Shown one piece after another: positions 51,703-59,569 of a DNA stretch of 64,000 nt. The position numbers and the translations under genes are program-made. The stretch comes from a virus. Position 1 is the first letter of the stretch; every line of letters begins with the position of its first letter. The notes beneath the pieces are model-generated. The model did no database searches and was not told the DNA's origin. It worked only from the letters and a program-made list of their open reading frames with translations. The stretch lies in IMG/VR virus record IMGVR_UViG_3300036781_000179, positions 1 to 64,000 of that record, one strand, 5' to 3'.

Positions 51703-52869
51703 ATGAAAAAACTATTTACAATATTATTGTTATTCATTAGTGTAACAAGTTATGCTCAATGGAGTAATGTAGGTACAGCGACTCTCCAAAGACAACCAAC
51801 AGCAAAGGGTTATTTTTACAGGGATAACATGGGGGCAAAGGGATTTGTAAATTGGTATAATGTTCCACAATTAGATAGTTTATTAAATATTAGGGCTATA
51901 AAAGATAGCACATTTAATATCAATAAAAATTTCTTTGATATACAAAATGCTTCCACAGCCCGTAACAACCTTGGTATCACAATCCTATTAGCAGGCAAAG
52001 TAGATACAGCAACATTAGCCAATTACGCTTTAGATAATACCGTATTACACAAGGTGAATAACCTTTCAGACGTGCCTAATAAACCATTAGCAAAAGTTAA
52101 TTTAGGCATATTTGAGTATTTAGGAGAATGGAATAGTGGTCAGGCGGCAGCAAGTTATTATAACCGTGTAGGTTGTTTAGTTTCTTACAATGGAGTACTT
52201 TACAGGATAGTATCCAATCCCGGAACAATAGCACCCCGAAATTGGGACCCATCACATTATGCAGTGGCAGATAACCCTATTGGTTTAAACATCTTAAAAA
52301 GTTTTGTATTAGCAGGTAATGATAGATACGACTTTTTAACCATGAGCAACCTGAGTACCCAACAGCTAACATTCCGGTTTAATATATTGGTGAGTGATGC
52401 ATTATCAGTGGATTCAACAACCGCAGTGGAAGTACAGGGATATGACTTTAATTTACAAAAAGTGTTTTTAATAACGCCTAATACATGGTTTCAATTAAAT
52501 CCTACGAGGTATAGCACGTTTAATAACACCTATGGAGATACTACGTCTGTAAAAAACAGGGTGATATTTATAGACTTTCAATTTGTGCCAACTGATCCAT
52601 TAGACCCAACAAAAGCAGGAACATTTAAATTCAGATATCGTGTAAACAACAGTTTAGGGTTGACCGGGAGTATTGCTATCAGGAATTACGCTGTAAGCAA
52701 TAGCGACTTGTTACCTATAGCTAACCAATACACGGGTGTAGATACCCCTGCTTTATACATGAACCAAGTTATCCAATTAGATAAAGGGTTGGTAATAGCA
52801 TCCCCTAATGGGACACAATATAAAATTACGGTATCCAACGGAGGTACATTAACCGTGACAGCATTATGA
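51703..52869 (+). CDS. Tail-fibre-like protein with N-terminal signal peptide
   Basis: The N-terminus MKKLFTILLLFISVTSYAQ is a textbook Sec signal peptide ending in an Ala-x-Ala-type site before Gln. The remaining 370 residues are beta-rich, with YYNRVGCLVSYNGVLYRIVS and later ALYMNQVIQLDKGLVIASPN. The plan recalls phage tail fibres and baseplate proteins. A signal peptide is unexpected for a protein assembled in the cytoplasm. The next gene has the same feature. Confidence 0.6.
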   Translation: MKKLFTILLLFISVTSYAQWSNVGTATLQRQPTAKGYFYRDNMGAKGFVNWYNVPQLDSLLNIRAIKDSTFNINKNFFDIQNASTARNNLGITILLAGKVDTATLANYALDNTVLHKVNNLSDVPNKPLAKVNLGIFEYLGEWNSGQAAASYYNRVGCLVSYNGVLYRIVSNPGTIAPRNWDPSHYAVADNPIGLNILKSFVLAGNDRYDFLTMSNLSTQQLTFRFNILVSDALSVDSTTAVEVQGYDFNLQKVFLITPNTWFQLNPTRYSTFNNTYGDTTSVKNRVIFIDFQFVPTDPLDPTKAGTFKFRYRVNNSLGLTGSIAIRNYAVSNSDLLPIANQYTGVDTPALYMNQVIQLDKGLVIASPNGTQYKITVSNGGTLTVTAL

Positions 52870-55800
52870 AAAAACTACTCTTAATACTTTGTTTATTTAC
52901 CTGTTTTAAAGCGTTTGGACAGACTCCAACACAACCAACACCTGTTAACCAAATGACGTGGTATAAAGACCTTGGAGGACACATGTGGGCTTACAGGGGG
53001 GCTACGTTAGGATGGATACAAATGGCAGATGCTTCACAGTTAAGTAATATAACATTTCTTCCAAAAGCCAATAGTGGCCTTCACATAACTGGAGATAGCA
53101 CTATCAGGTGGGGTGGTGAACTTTTAGAGGATATTGATATAATTGGTAACAATCATTATATACAACAAAATAATAGCTTTTCGTCTGATGAGATAAATTC
53201 ATTTTCAAGAACTCTTTTATTAAATAATGAAATAGGAGCGCCAAGTATTGGAACTTTTATAAGCTCCAATTACAATGATGGCATAGGAAATATATCTACG
53301 ACAGGAAGCCTTAACACATGGAATTTCGGATCACAATTATTGGCTGCGTATTCATCATCTACACCTAATATAAATAGCAGACAATCTGTTACTGTAGGTA
53401 AGATAGGAGGCGAGATGCCGGTATTATCGGGTAGTAAAATAGAAATATTTGATGGACTTAATTTAAAAGGGGCGCAATACGCTGCTGATTACTCTACGGT
53501 AGGTAAATTAGATGACCGTTGGATACCCGATTGGGGAGCAGTTAAATCAAGGGTTGATAGTTCAGGAAGTAACTATGTAAACTTAACCACCAATCAAACA
53601 GGTATAGGTGGTAATAAAACATGGACCGGAGATCATACTTGGCACATTACCGGGAATAATTCAACAATGCAAGTTAATCAGGATGGTTGGAATATAACTT
53701 CTACCGGCAGTCCTAATTTTTATGGTGCAAATATATCTGATGGGATATATGCGATAACCACTGATAAAGGAGCAAACCTGTTCCCTTATGATTTATCCTT
53801 TAATAGAGATAGTTTTACGGTCCATTTAACAGGACCGGCTTCTATTTCAACAAGCAGCAAGGTTCAAACCTTACAAGATAAGGCAGGCACAATAGCCTTA
53901 TTAAGTGATGTTGTAGGGGTAGACAGCACAACAATAGCTAATACCTATGCTACAAAAATACACGTTGATAGCGTTTCAGCAGCCACAACCCAAAATCAGA
54001 TATTGCTTTATGATAAATCATTTTATACCTCATTAACAGATTTTGTAAAGGCAGGTACATTCACTCCATCATTAACCACTGATTTTGGAATTTTAATGAC
54101 AGGGGGCGTAAGTGGAACGGATACTACGAATTATATCCGGTTAAAAGGATTCACTAATAATGATGATCTATTAAATCTTGAAGTAACTTTTATTGTAAAT
54201 GATTTAACAGGATTTGGTATTGGCGTAGGTAGAAAACATACAAGCCCATCATCTGATTATAGTTGCTTTGGAAGCTATGACTTAGTTAATAACACTGTTT
54301 TTGTAAAGAGTTTTGGTGTAAGTAGAAGCGCACCTTCAGGCATTACTGTTGCGGTAAATGATATATGCAAGATAATATTCAGGATACGGGGTAACATGCT
54401 GATAACTGACTTTTATGACTTAACCCAAAATAAATATGCTACAGTGTCCGGAGTTAATAATTTGCTCAATACCGGTAATATTGTTATTACAGAACATGGA
54501 GGGTCAGTAACTATAAAGGGCTTTAAAGCATATAGTTCATCTCCACGAAGCCCTGATTTAGCCATTTTAAGTGATAGTAAGTTACGTAACCCAATAAACG
54601 GGTTGGCATTTGGCAACTGGGATAACACATTTGGCATTACAGCGACTTTTGCAGGACAGGGCGACCAAGTTACACAGTTGCTTCAAGGGTTGCCATATGT
54701 GCTTAAATATATCAAACCAAAACAGGTTATTGTAAATATAGGCCGTAACAACTTACAGCCAGGAGGTGTGATGCCAGACAGTGTTAAAACACAATATGCC
54801 ACGCTGGTTCATAAATTAGATAGCGCGGGTATTAATGCAGGATATTTCAGGGCTATACCCGAAACAGTTAATCCGGATCAAACCGGATTGAATCATTTAG
54901 TAGATAGTTTAGTGCCATCAAGAACTATCGACGTATCACCTTATTGGACTAATGCCATTGATTTGGCAGGGGATGGCATACATCCTAATGAAGCAGGAGC
55001 GAGGTTATTAACTTGGGTATCGCAAAGAACAGGTTATTTTGATACTACAAAAGTTTACTCACAGCCACAAGCATTAACCGAACAGAACTATGCGAAATAT
55101 AATCAGAATAATAATTTCAACATTAATCAGGTTGTAAATGGTTTGGTATTAGGCACGGCCAATTCGTCATATACCGGAATTGAATCATCTGTAATTACTG
55201 TACCATTGGCTGTCGGTGGAGCATTTCCTTATACAAATTCCAATAACTTAGTTTTATCATCATCGGGGGCAGCAGGAAAGCAAATTGTTTTTAAGACTAA
55301 CAATACGGTCAGGGCATACATTGATGGATCGGGTAACATGACGGTAGGTAAAACAGATGGAACAGTAGCGGTAACAGGGGCTAAATTTAGTGTATCAGGA
55401 AACTTCGGAACCACGGGAGCTAATACATTAGGGGGGCTAAGTTCAACAGGGGGTATAGTATATACATCATCAGCGGCAGGGTTATTGGCACAGGTTGCAG
55501 CAGTGGCAACAGGGAACGTTTTATTATCAGGAGGTCTAAGTACCGCACCTGCATATGGTAAAGTCAGTTCAGCTCATATTGATGCCTCTGTGGCTCCTAC
55601 AGCAAGTCCTACATTCACAGGAACACCAACACTGCCAACCGGTACAATAGGGGTAACACAAACAGCAGGTAATAGTACTACAGCAGTAGCCACTACAGCC
55701 TTTGTAACAACCGCAGATAACTTAAAGGCCAATATAGCCTCTCCAACATTTACAGGTGTTCCTGCCGCTCCTACACCTGCTTCAAACGTAAATACAACAC

Positions 55801-56390
55801 AGATACCCACAACAGCATGGGTAAATACGTATTACGGAGCATTAGCAGGAACACAAAACTGGTCAGGAACTAATACTTTTGGATTAGAGGTAACGGGGCT
55901 TAGTGGTTTTATCACAAGGAGCAATAACCCGGTACAATTTTATGGTACGGGGAATACGTTTTTTGGCAATTTATTTCCAAATACTTTAACAGGGAATCAA
56001 AACTGGAATTTACCTAATAATTCAGGTACGCTCGCTTTGACAAGTGATGTTAATTCTCCTATAGTGGGAACGCCAACAATATCAGCAGGGGCAGGCGCCG
56101 GAACATCACCTACAGTTAGCGTTACAAGCAACGGAAAGGGATTACAAGTAACTGTAACGACAGGAACTATACCTACAGGAACAAATGCAACTGTAGCTAC
56201 CATTACACTTCCAAATACCCTACCATATACGCCGTATCCTGTATTTTCGCCAGCCGGAGCAAATTCTGCTCTTTTGAATGGAGCAAGTATGATATACATG
56301 ACAAGTTCAAGTGGCACAAATATTACAATCACATCAGGCACAACCGCTCTGGTAGCAGCCACTACTTATACATGGAACATTTCTTTGTAA
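52866..56390 (+). CDS. Tail fibre/spike with signal peptide and SGNH hydrolase domain
   Basis: Residues 1-19 (MKKLLLILCLFTCFKAFG) form a signal peptide. At about residues 568-715 is an SGNH/GDSL-type domain: SDSKLRN (nucleophile Ser), IVNIGRNNLQPGG (block III) and DLAGDGIHPNEAG (block V with Asp and His). The last 400 residues carry fibre repeats (APTASPTFTGTPTLPTGTIG, TTAVATTAFV). It should deacetylate or de-esterify a host surface polysaccharide during attachment. The 4-base ATGA start overlap couples it to the gene upstream. Confidence 0.75.
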   Translation: MKKLLLILCLFTCFKAFGQTPTQPTPVNQMTWYKDLGGHMWAYRGATLGWIQMADASQLSNITFLPKANSGLHITGDSTIRWGGELLEDIDIIGNNHYIQQNNSFSSDEINSFSRTLLLNNEIGAPSIGTFISSNYNDGIGNISTTGSLNTWNFGSQLLAAYSSSTPNINSRQSVTVGKIGGEMPVLSGSKIEIFDGLNLKGAQYAADYSTVGKLDDRWIPDWGAVKSRVDSSGSNYVNLTTNQTGIGGNKTWTGDHTWHITGNNSTMQVNQDGWNITSTGSPNFYGANISDGIYAITTDKGANLFPYDLSFNRDSFTVHLTGPASISTSSKVQTLQDKAGTIALLSDVVGVDSTTIANTYATKIHVDSVSAATTQNQILLYDKSFYTSLTDFVKAGTFTPSLTTDFGILMTGGVSGTDTTNYIRLKGFTNNDDLLNLEVTFIVNDLTGFGIGVGRKHTSPSSDYSCFGSYDLVNNTVFVKSFGVSRSAPSGITVAVNDICKIIFRIRGNMLITDFYDLTQNKYATVSGVNNLLNTGNIVITEHGGSVTIKGFKAYSSSPRSPDLAILSDSKLRNPINGLAFGNWDNTFGITATFAGQGDQVTQLLQGLPYVLKYIKPKQVIVNIGRNNLQPGGVMPDSVKTQYATLVHKLDSAGINAGYFRAIPETVNPDQTGLNHLVDSLVPSRTIDVSPYWTNAIDLAGDGIHPNEAGARLLTWVSQRTGYFDTTKVYSQPQALTEQNYAKYNQNNNFNINQVVNGLVLGTANSSYTGIESSVITVPLAVGGAFPYTNSNNLVLSSSGAAGKQIVFKTNNTVRAYIDGSGNMTVGKTDGTVAVTGAKFSVSGNFGTTGANTLGGLSSTGGIVYTSSAAGLLAQVAAVATGNVLLSGGLSTAPAYGKVSSAHIDASVAPTASPTFTGTPTLPTGTIGVTQTAGNSTTAVATTAFVTTADNLKANIASPTFTGVPAAPTPASNVNTTQIPTTAWVNTYYGALAGTQNWSGTNTFGLEVTGLSGFITRSNNPVQFYGTGNTFFGNLFPNTLTGNQNWNLPNNSGTLALTSDVNSPIVGTPTISAGAGAGTSPTVSVTSNGKGLQVTVTTGTIPTGTNATVATITLPNTLPYTPYPVFSPAGANSALLNGASMIYMTSSSGTNITITSGTTALVAATTYTWNISL

Positions 56391-56410
56391 CAATTTAAAC
56401 TATATATAAC

Positions 56411-56569
56411 ATGGTAAAGCAGCCCAAAAAGAAACAAGAGAAAAAATGTCACCCTGTAGAATCAGGAACAGACGGTGGTGTAGTGGTTAATACTGACCCG
56501 ACACCGATAAACAAATGTCCTCGTGGATATTATTGGAACGGAACGAGATGTGTTGCAGACCTTGGATAA
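56411..56569 (+). CDS. Small Cys-containing protein (52 aa)
   Basis: ATG 56411, TAA 56567. A basic N-terminus (KKKQEKKCHPVESG) is followed by CPRGYYWNGTRCV, a short Cys/aromatic motif found at the C-terminus of many phage accessory proteins and reminiscent of chitin-binding type segments. The function is unknown; one base separates its stop from the next start. Confidence 0.55.
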   Translation: MVKQPKKKQEKKCHPVESGTDGGVVVNTDPTPINKCPRGYYWNGTRCVADLG

Positions 56570-56570
56570 A

Positions 56571-56945
56571 ATGAGAGCAGTAATTTGTGCTATAGCCTTG
56601 ATACTTTTTTGTGCATCAATGAATACCTACATATACAGGATTGACCATAATTGCTTGCCTATAAAAGAAATGAGGCTATGGTACAATTATACATTAGGAG
56701 GATTTATCTTATTTTATATAATAGACGAACTATTTGGGTATAAGAATTACATACATGAAAATCTAAACTTAATATGTAAATTTACGTCAGTTATAAACAT
56801 TATATTAGTAATAATAAATCATCAAGATATTATGACGAACCCTTTAGAGAAGTTTTTATTATTCAATGGTGCAATTCTTGCGGTTACCATAATGATATTA
56901 ATTTCAGGAGGGCGGCATGGTTATTTCCAAAACAATAATGACTAA
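56571..56945 (+). CDS. Multi-pass membrane protein, holin candidate (124 aa)
   Basis: I start at ATG 56571 (MRAVICAIALILFCASM). Four hydrophobic segments are visible (AIALILFCASMNTY, YTLGGFILFYIIDELF, FTSVINIILVIINH, GAILAVTIMILIS). A multi-pass protein at the head of a lysis block suggests a holin or antiholin. The next gene overlaps its end. Confidence 0.6.
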   Translation: MRAVICAIALILFCASMNTYIYRIDHNCLPIKEMRLWYNYTLGGFILFYIIDELFGYKNYIHENLNLICKFTSVINIILVIINHQDIMTNPLEKFLLFNGAILAVTIMILISGGRHGYFQNNND

Positions 56946-57228
56946 TAAACAAGGCGACTGGTATATTCAGATTTTAGAATGGTGTGTAGACCACGCCTTA
57001 GTTTGGACGACCTTTTTATTAGGGTTTACCGCGATAGATAAAACGTTTAAAGAAATTAGAAAACGTAGAGAAGCATCTGAAAAATTAGAACTTGAAAGAC
57101 ATGATTTAAGGATGAGGCAAATCGTCCAAGAGGAAATAACTAAAGGTGTTTTAATGAGGCTTGATAAAATAGCTGAAAAGGTTGATGATCTAAATGATGC
57201 TTTTATCAGGCATAACATCAAAAAATAA
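56938..57228 (+). CDS. Single-pass membrane coiled-coil protein (96 aa)
   Basis: I favour ATG 56938 (in-frame ATG 56917 also exists). One transmembrane segment (HALVWTTFLLGFTAI) is followed by a charged coiled coil (RRREASEKLELERHDLRMRQ type). Phage proteins of this plan are often annotated as lysis accessory or spanin-like. The actual role is inferred from position. Confidence 0.5.
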   Translation: MTNKQGDWYIQILEWCVDHALVWTTFLLGFTAIDKTFKEIRKRREASEKLELERHDLRMRQIVQEEITKGVLMRLDKIAEKVDDLNDAFIRHNIKK

Positions 57229-57231
57229 CCT

Positions 57232-57321
57232 ATGACTGAATTAGCACAGTACGGCATATTAGGAATAATCATAGGAGGACTGTTATTATTATGGTCACTC
57301 CTATTAGCGGTTAAAGGATGA
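57232..57321 (+). CDS. Tiny membrane protein (29 aa)
   Basis: ATG 57232, TGA 57319 overlapping the endolysin start. The peptide is a single transmembrane segment (GILGIIIGGLLLLWSLLLAV). A holin-like or lysis-timing role is plausible; only context supports it. Confidence 0.5.
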   Translation: MTELAQYGILGIIIGGLLLLWSLLLAVKG

Positions 57322-57845
57322 ATGAGACTAATTTATTTAATGCATTACGAGGCATCACAAGTGATAAACGATTGTCACAAGTACAAGTAGATAGCGTGAA
57401 TGCTATTTTAGAGGCTTGTGTTAAATACCACGTTACAGAACAACGTCAAATAGCTTACATATTGGCAACGGCATTTCATGAAAGCAGATTAAAGCCAATT
57501 GAAGAAATAGGCCATGGTGCAGGCCATCCATACGGCAAGTTTATCAACGGGCATGTTTATTACGGTCGAGGCTTTGTCCAATTGACATGGAAGGATAATT
57601 ATGCAACATTTAGTAAAAGATTAAACATAGACCTTGTAAATAGGCCAGAACTGGCTTTAAACATTGAGTATGCCGCAGATATTTTGGTATTAGGTATGAG
57701 GGATGCTATGTTTACAGGAGTAGGATTATCTAAGTATCTATCAGAAACTAAAAATGATCCGTTAAATGCGAGGCGAATAGTAAACGGGATTGACTGTGCA
57801 GCCTTAATAAGAGGATATTATCAACATATTTTAAGTTCATTATAA
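57318..57845 (+). CDS. Endolysin, GH19 chitinase-like lysozyme
   Basis: The 175-residue protein has the GH19-like core: IAYILATAFHESRLKPIEEI (catalytic Glu in the first helix), then YYGRGFVQLTWKDNYATFSK and NRPELALNIEYAADIL. Phage enzymes with this pattern cleave peptidoglycan. No signal peptide is visible, so export would depend on a holin. It sits among small membrane proteins. Confidence 0.82.
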   Translation: MNETNLFNALRGITSDKRLSQVQVDSVNAILEACVKYHVTEQRQIAYILATAFHESRLKPIEEIGHGAGHPYGKFINGHVYYGRGFVQLTWKDNYATFSKRLNIDLVNRPELALNIEYAADILVLGMRDAMFTGVGLSKYLSETKNDPLNARRIVNGIDCAALIRGYYQHILSSL

Positions 57846-58108
57846 TGGAAGATCACAAAGAGATTATTAAACTTTATTTTGCATCAGGCGTGTGTTTATG
57901 CGGATTAATACTGTTATCACTTTTGGTATGGTTACCTGTACCTCACGAGAATCAGCCTATGGCAAATTTAGCAATGGGTGCTGTTATAACATCAATCATT
58001 GGTGTACCTATTGCATTTGTGTTAGGAGGTAATCCAACAAAAAAACCGGGAGAGAACCCAACTGTTAACAATGCAGACACAGTTAATGTGAACCAAAAAC
58101 CTGAATGA
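57845..58108 (+). CDS. Small membrane protein, holin candidate (87 aa)
   Basis: Two hydrophobic segments (SGVCLCGLILLSLLVWL and MGAVITSIIGVPIAFVLGG) are followed by a hydrophilic tail (NPTKKPGENPTVNNAD). This two-helix plan plus charged tail fits a class II-type holin. The gene abuts the endolysin (one-base overlap). Confidence 0.6.
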   Translation: MEDHKEIIKLYFASGVCLCGLILLSLLVWLPVPHENQPMANLAMGAVITSIIGVPIAFVLGGNPTKKPGENPTVNNADTVNVNQKPE

Positions 58109-58287
58109 TTGCTTTAGCCTTTATCATAGGTCTTATCATGGGACACGTTACTAAAGCCCATTTATACAGGTTTGTAGTGGATAAGTTCATTGAGCAAAGG
58201 AAACGCAGGGAACAGGAATTTGAGTGCCTTATAGGGGCTAAAAACGAGGTTATAAAGGAATTAGAAAAAAATAAAATTGCAGATTAA
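58105..58287 (+). CDS. Small membrane-anchored charged protein (60 aa)
   Basis: An N-terminal transmembrane segment (MIALAFIIGLIMGHVTKAH) is followed by a strongly charged helix (RKRREQEFECLIGAKNEVIK). This resembles an Rz-type inner-membrane spanin component, though it is short. It overlaps the previous gene by 4 bases. Confidence 0.5.
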   Translation: MIALAFIIGLIMGHVTKAHLYRFVVDKFIEQRKRREQEFECLIGAKNEVIKELEKNKIAD

Positions 58288-58324
58288 AATAATTTACGTA
58301 TCATTGTACTATGATTAAAACAAC

Positions 58325-58419
58325 AACATATAGTAATTCGGATTGGTCTTTGACCGATGCAGGATAACTATATGTTAAAATACATAAGAAAACCCTGCAT
58401 AGAAATATGTGGGGTTTTC
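58325..58419 (+). ncRNA. Structured 3' element/terminator (element 3)
   Basis: AACATATAGT (58325-58334) pairs exactly with ACTATATGTT (58367-58376), enclosing a second hairpin TTGGTC/GACCGA (58343-58357). Then GAAAACCC (58388-58395) pairs with GGGTTTTC (58412-58419) before a T-run. ATGCAGG (58357-58363) is complementary to CCTGCAT (58394-58400) in the 5' arm and loop of the terminator. The two pairings could compete or form a pseudoknot. It ends the lysis operon. Confidence 0.6.
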
Positions 58420-58488
58420 TGTTTTAAATACGTCTACTCAAAGGAGCGATAAGCAGTCTCCAATATTATTTATTTGGAGACTAATTTG

Positions 58489-58496
58489 TATATTTG
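58489..58496 (+). promoter_or_regulatory. -7 box, leaderless-type, before HNH gene
   Basis: TATATTTG lies 4 bases before ATG 58501, implying a leaderless transcript. An 8-bp inverted repeat, GTCTCCAA (58456-58463) and TTGGAGAC (58474-58481), sits immediately upstream and could be an operator. Confidence 0.65.
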
Positions 58497-58500
58497 CTGA

Positions 58501-58917
58501 ATGAAATGCACAAAATGTTTAGAAGAAAAATCAGAATTTGATTTCGTATTTAAAAATAAAGTAGCTAATAAAAGACACACAGTATGCGGCGTTTGTCAAA
58601 GGGAATATAAAAAGAAACATTATTATGAAAATAAACCAGCACATTATGCGCGAAATATTAAAACAAGGATAGAAATAAAAAAAATTTATGACGAAGTTAA
58701 GGATAACGCTGTATGTATAATTTGTGGTGAAAACGAAAGGTGTTGTATAGATTTTCACCATTTAGACCCAAGTAAAAAAGAGTTTAATGTGGGTAGGTTA
58801 ACAACTTATGGATCAAAAATTAAACTTATTAACGAGTTTGAAAAATGTGTACCTCTTTGTGCTAATTGCCATAGAAAACTACATGCAGGAGTAATAGAAT
58901 TAAATATCGGTGTGTAA
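58501..58917 (+). CDS. HNH endonuclease
   Basis: 138 residues. An N-terminal zinc-binding pair (KCTKCLEEKSEF, then VCGVCQREYK) leads into the HNH core CIICGENERCCIDFHHLDPS and CVPLCANCHRKLHAG. The HH pair plus two CxxC motifs is typical. It is a free-standing mobile endonuclease. Its last bases overlap the 5' part of the first tRNA. Confidence 0.8.
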   Translation: MKCTKCLEEKSEFDFVFKNKVANKRHTVCGVCQREYKKKHYYENKPAHYARNIKTRIEIKKIYDEVKDNAVCIICGENERCCIDFHHLDPSKKEFNVGRLTTYGSKIKLINEFEKCVPLCANCHRKLHAGVIELNIGV

Positions 58918-58992
58918 TCAAGTGGTCGAAGATATTGGTCTCCAAAACCAACGGTTTAAAAACCCTCGACAGTTCGAATCTGTCCACATCTG
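58908..58992 (+). tRNA. tRNA with anticodon CCA, class II body
   Basis: Acceptor strands 58908-58914 and 58985-58991 pair with one mismatch at position 1-72. The anticodon stem TTGGT/ACCAA encloses CTCCAAA, so the anticodon is CCA (Trp). The variable region (58952-58967) is 16 bases with a 4-bp stem, and the D loop has AGTGGTCGAA, both serine/leucine-like. The discriminator is G. Acceptor, D arm and variable arm together look serine-type, so the amino acid is uncertain. Confidence 0.65.
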
Positions 58993-58997
58993 CAAAA

Positions 58998-59069
58998 GGG
59001 TAAGTAGCACAGAGGTAGTGCAAATGACTGTTAATCATTAGGTCACAGGTTCGAATCCTTTCTTGCCCT
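58998..59069 (+). tRNA. tRNA-Asn (GTT)
   Basis: Acceptor GGGTAAG/CTTGCCC, anticodon stem AATGA/TCATT and loop CTGTTAA give anticodon GTT. The T arm has one mismatch. No CCA is encoded, and the discriminator is T rather than the usual G. Confidence 0.85.
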
Positions 59070-59073
59070 CATT

Positions 59074-59146
59074 GCATCCTTAGTTCAATTGGTAGAACGG
59101 CTGCCTTGTAAGCAGTTGGTTGGCGGTTCGATTCCGTCAGGATGCT
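59074..59146 (+). tRNA. tRNA-Thr (TGT)
   Basis: Acceptor GCATCCT/AGGATGC is perfect. Anticodon stem GCTGC/GCAGT and loop CTTGTAA give anticodon TGT. D arm and T arm are normal. CCA is not encoded. Confidence 0.9.
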
Positions 59147-59150
59147 CAAA

Positions 59151-59223
59151 CGTTTCGGCGCATAACGGCTGTTGCGCCTCACTGTCTATGAGGATTTAGA
59201 GGGTTCGACTCCCTTCGGGACGA
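59151..59223 (+). tRNA. tRNA-Asp (GTC)
   Basis: Acceptor CGTTTCG/CGGGACG, with two G-U pairs. Anticodon stem CCTCA/TGAGG and loop CTGTCTA give anticodon GTC. The T arm GAGGG/CCCTT is present. Position 8 is not the usual T. Confidence 0.85.
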
Positions 59224-59228
59224 CAAAT

Positions 59229-59311
59229 AGTAGATTAGCCAAGCGGTACGGCAACTCACTGCTAATGAGTAACACTTTCGGGTGTCGTTGGTTCGAATCC
59301 AACATCTACTA
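59229..59311 (+). tRNA. tRNA-Ser (GCT)
   Basis: Acceptor AGTAGAT/ATCTACT, anticodon stem ACTCA/TGAGT, loop CTGCTAA (anticodon GCT). A long variable arm (class II) and a perfect T arm GTTGG/CCAAC are present. The discriminator is A, not the typical serine G. Confidence 0.9.
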
Positions 59312-59317
59312 CTTAAT

Positions 59318-59404
59318 AGAGGTTCGTATGGTTGGCGTACTTATCTGTCTTGAAAACAGTGATGGGTTTAAAAGCCCGTGCAGGTTCGATCCCTGTAGCC
59401 TCTT
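59318..59404 (+). tRNA. tRNA-Ser (TGA)
   Basis: Acceptor AGAGGTT/AGCCTCT with a G-U pair. The anticodon loop CTTGAAA gives TGA, with one mismatch at the base of the anticodon stem. It has a long class II variable arm and a T arm GCAGG/CCTGT. The discriminator is T. Confidence 0.85.
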
Positions 59405-59410
59405 CTTAAT

Positions 59411-59494
59411 CCTTTAGCGACAACGTGGGAGTGTTGTGACTGTCTGTAAAACAGTTGGTGTAAACCTTAGTAAGTTCGAATCTTACCTATTGGA
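59411..59494 (+). tRNA. tRNA-Tyr (GTA)
   Basis: Anticodon stem ACTGT/ACAGT and loop CTGTAAA give GTA. D arm ACAAC/GTTGT and T arm GTAAG/CTTAC are good, and the variable arm is long as in bacterial tRNA-Tyr. The acceptor CCTTTAG/CTATTGG has two T-T mismatches, so function is less certain. Confidence 0.8.
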
Positions 59495-59507
59495 CATTCA
59501 ATTAGAA

Positions 59508-59537
59508 AGCCGACACTGAATTGTACAGATGTCGGCT
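59508..59537. terminator. Terminator after tRNA array
   Basis: AGCCGACA (59508-59515) pairs exactly with TGTCGGCT (59530-59537), followed by CATTTTC. The element lies between the rightward tRNAs and the convergent spanin gene, so it may act in both directions. Confidence 0.75.
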
Positions 59538-59569
59538 CATTTTCTGAAATATGCTGTGTTAGCCACTCA

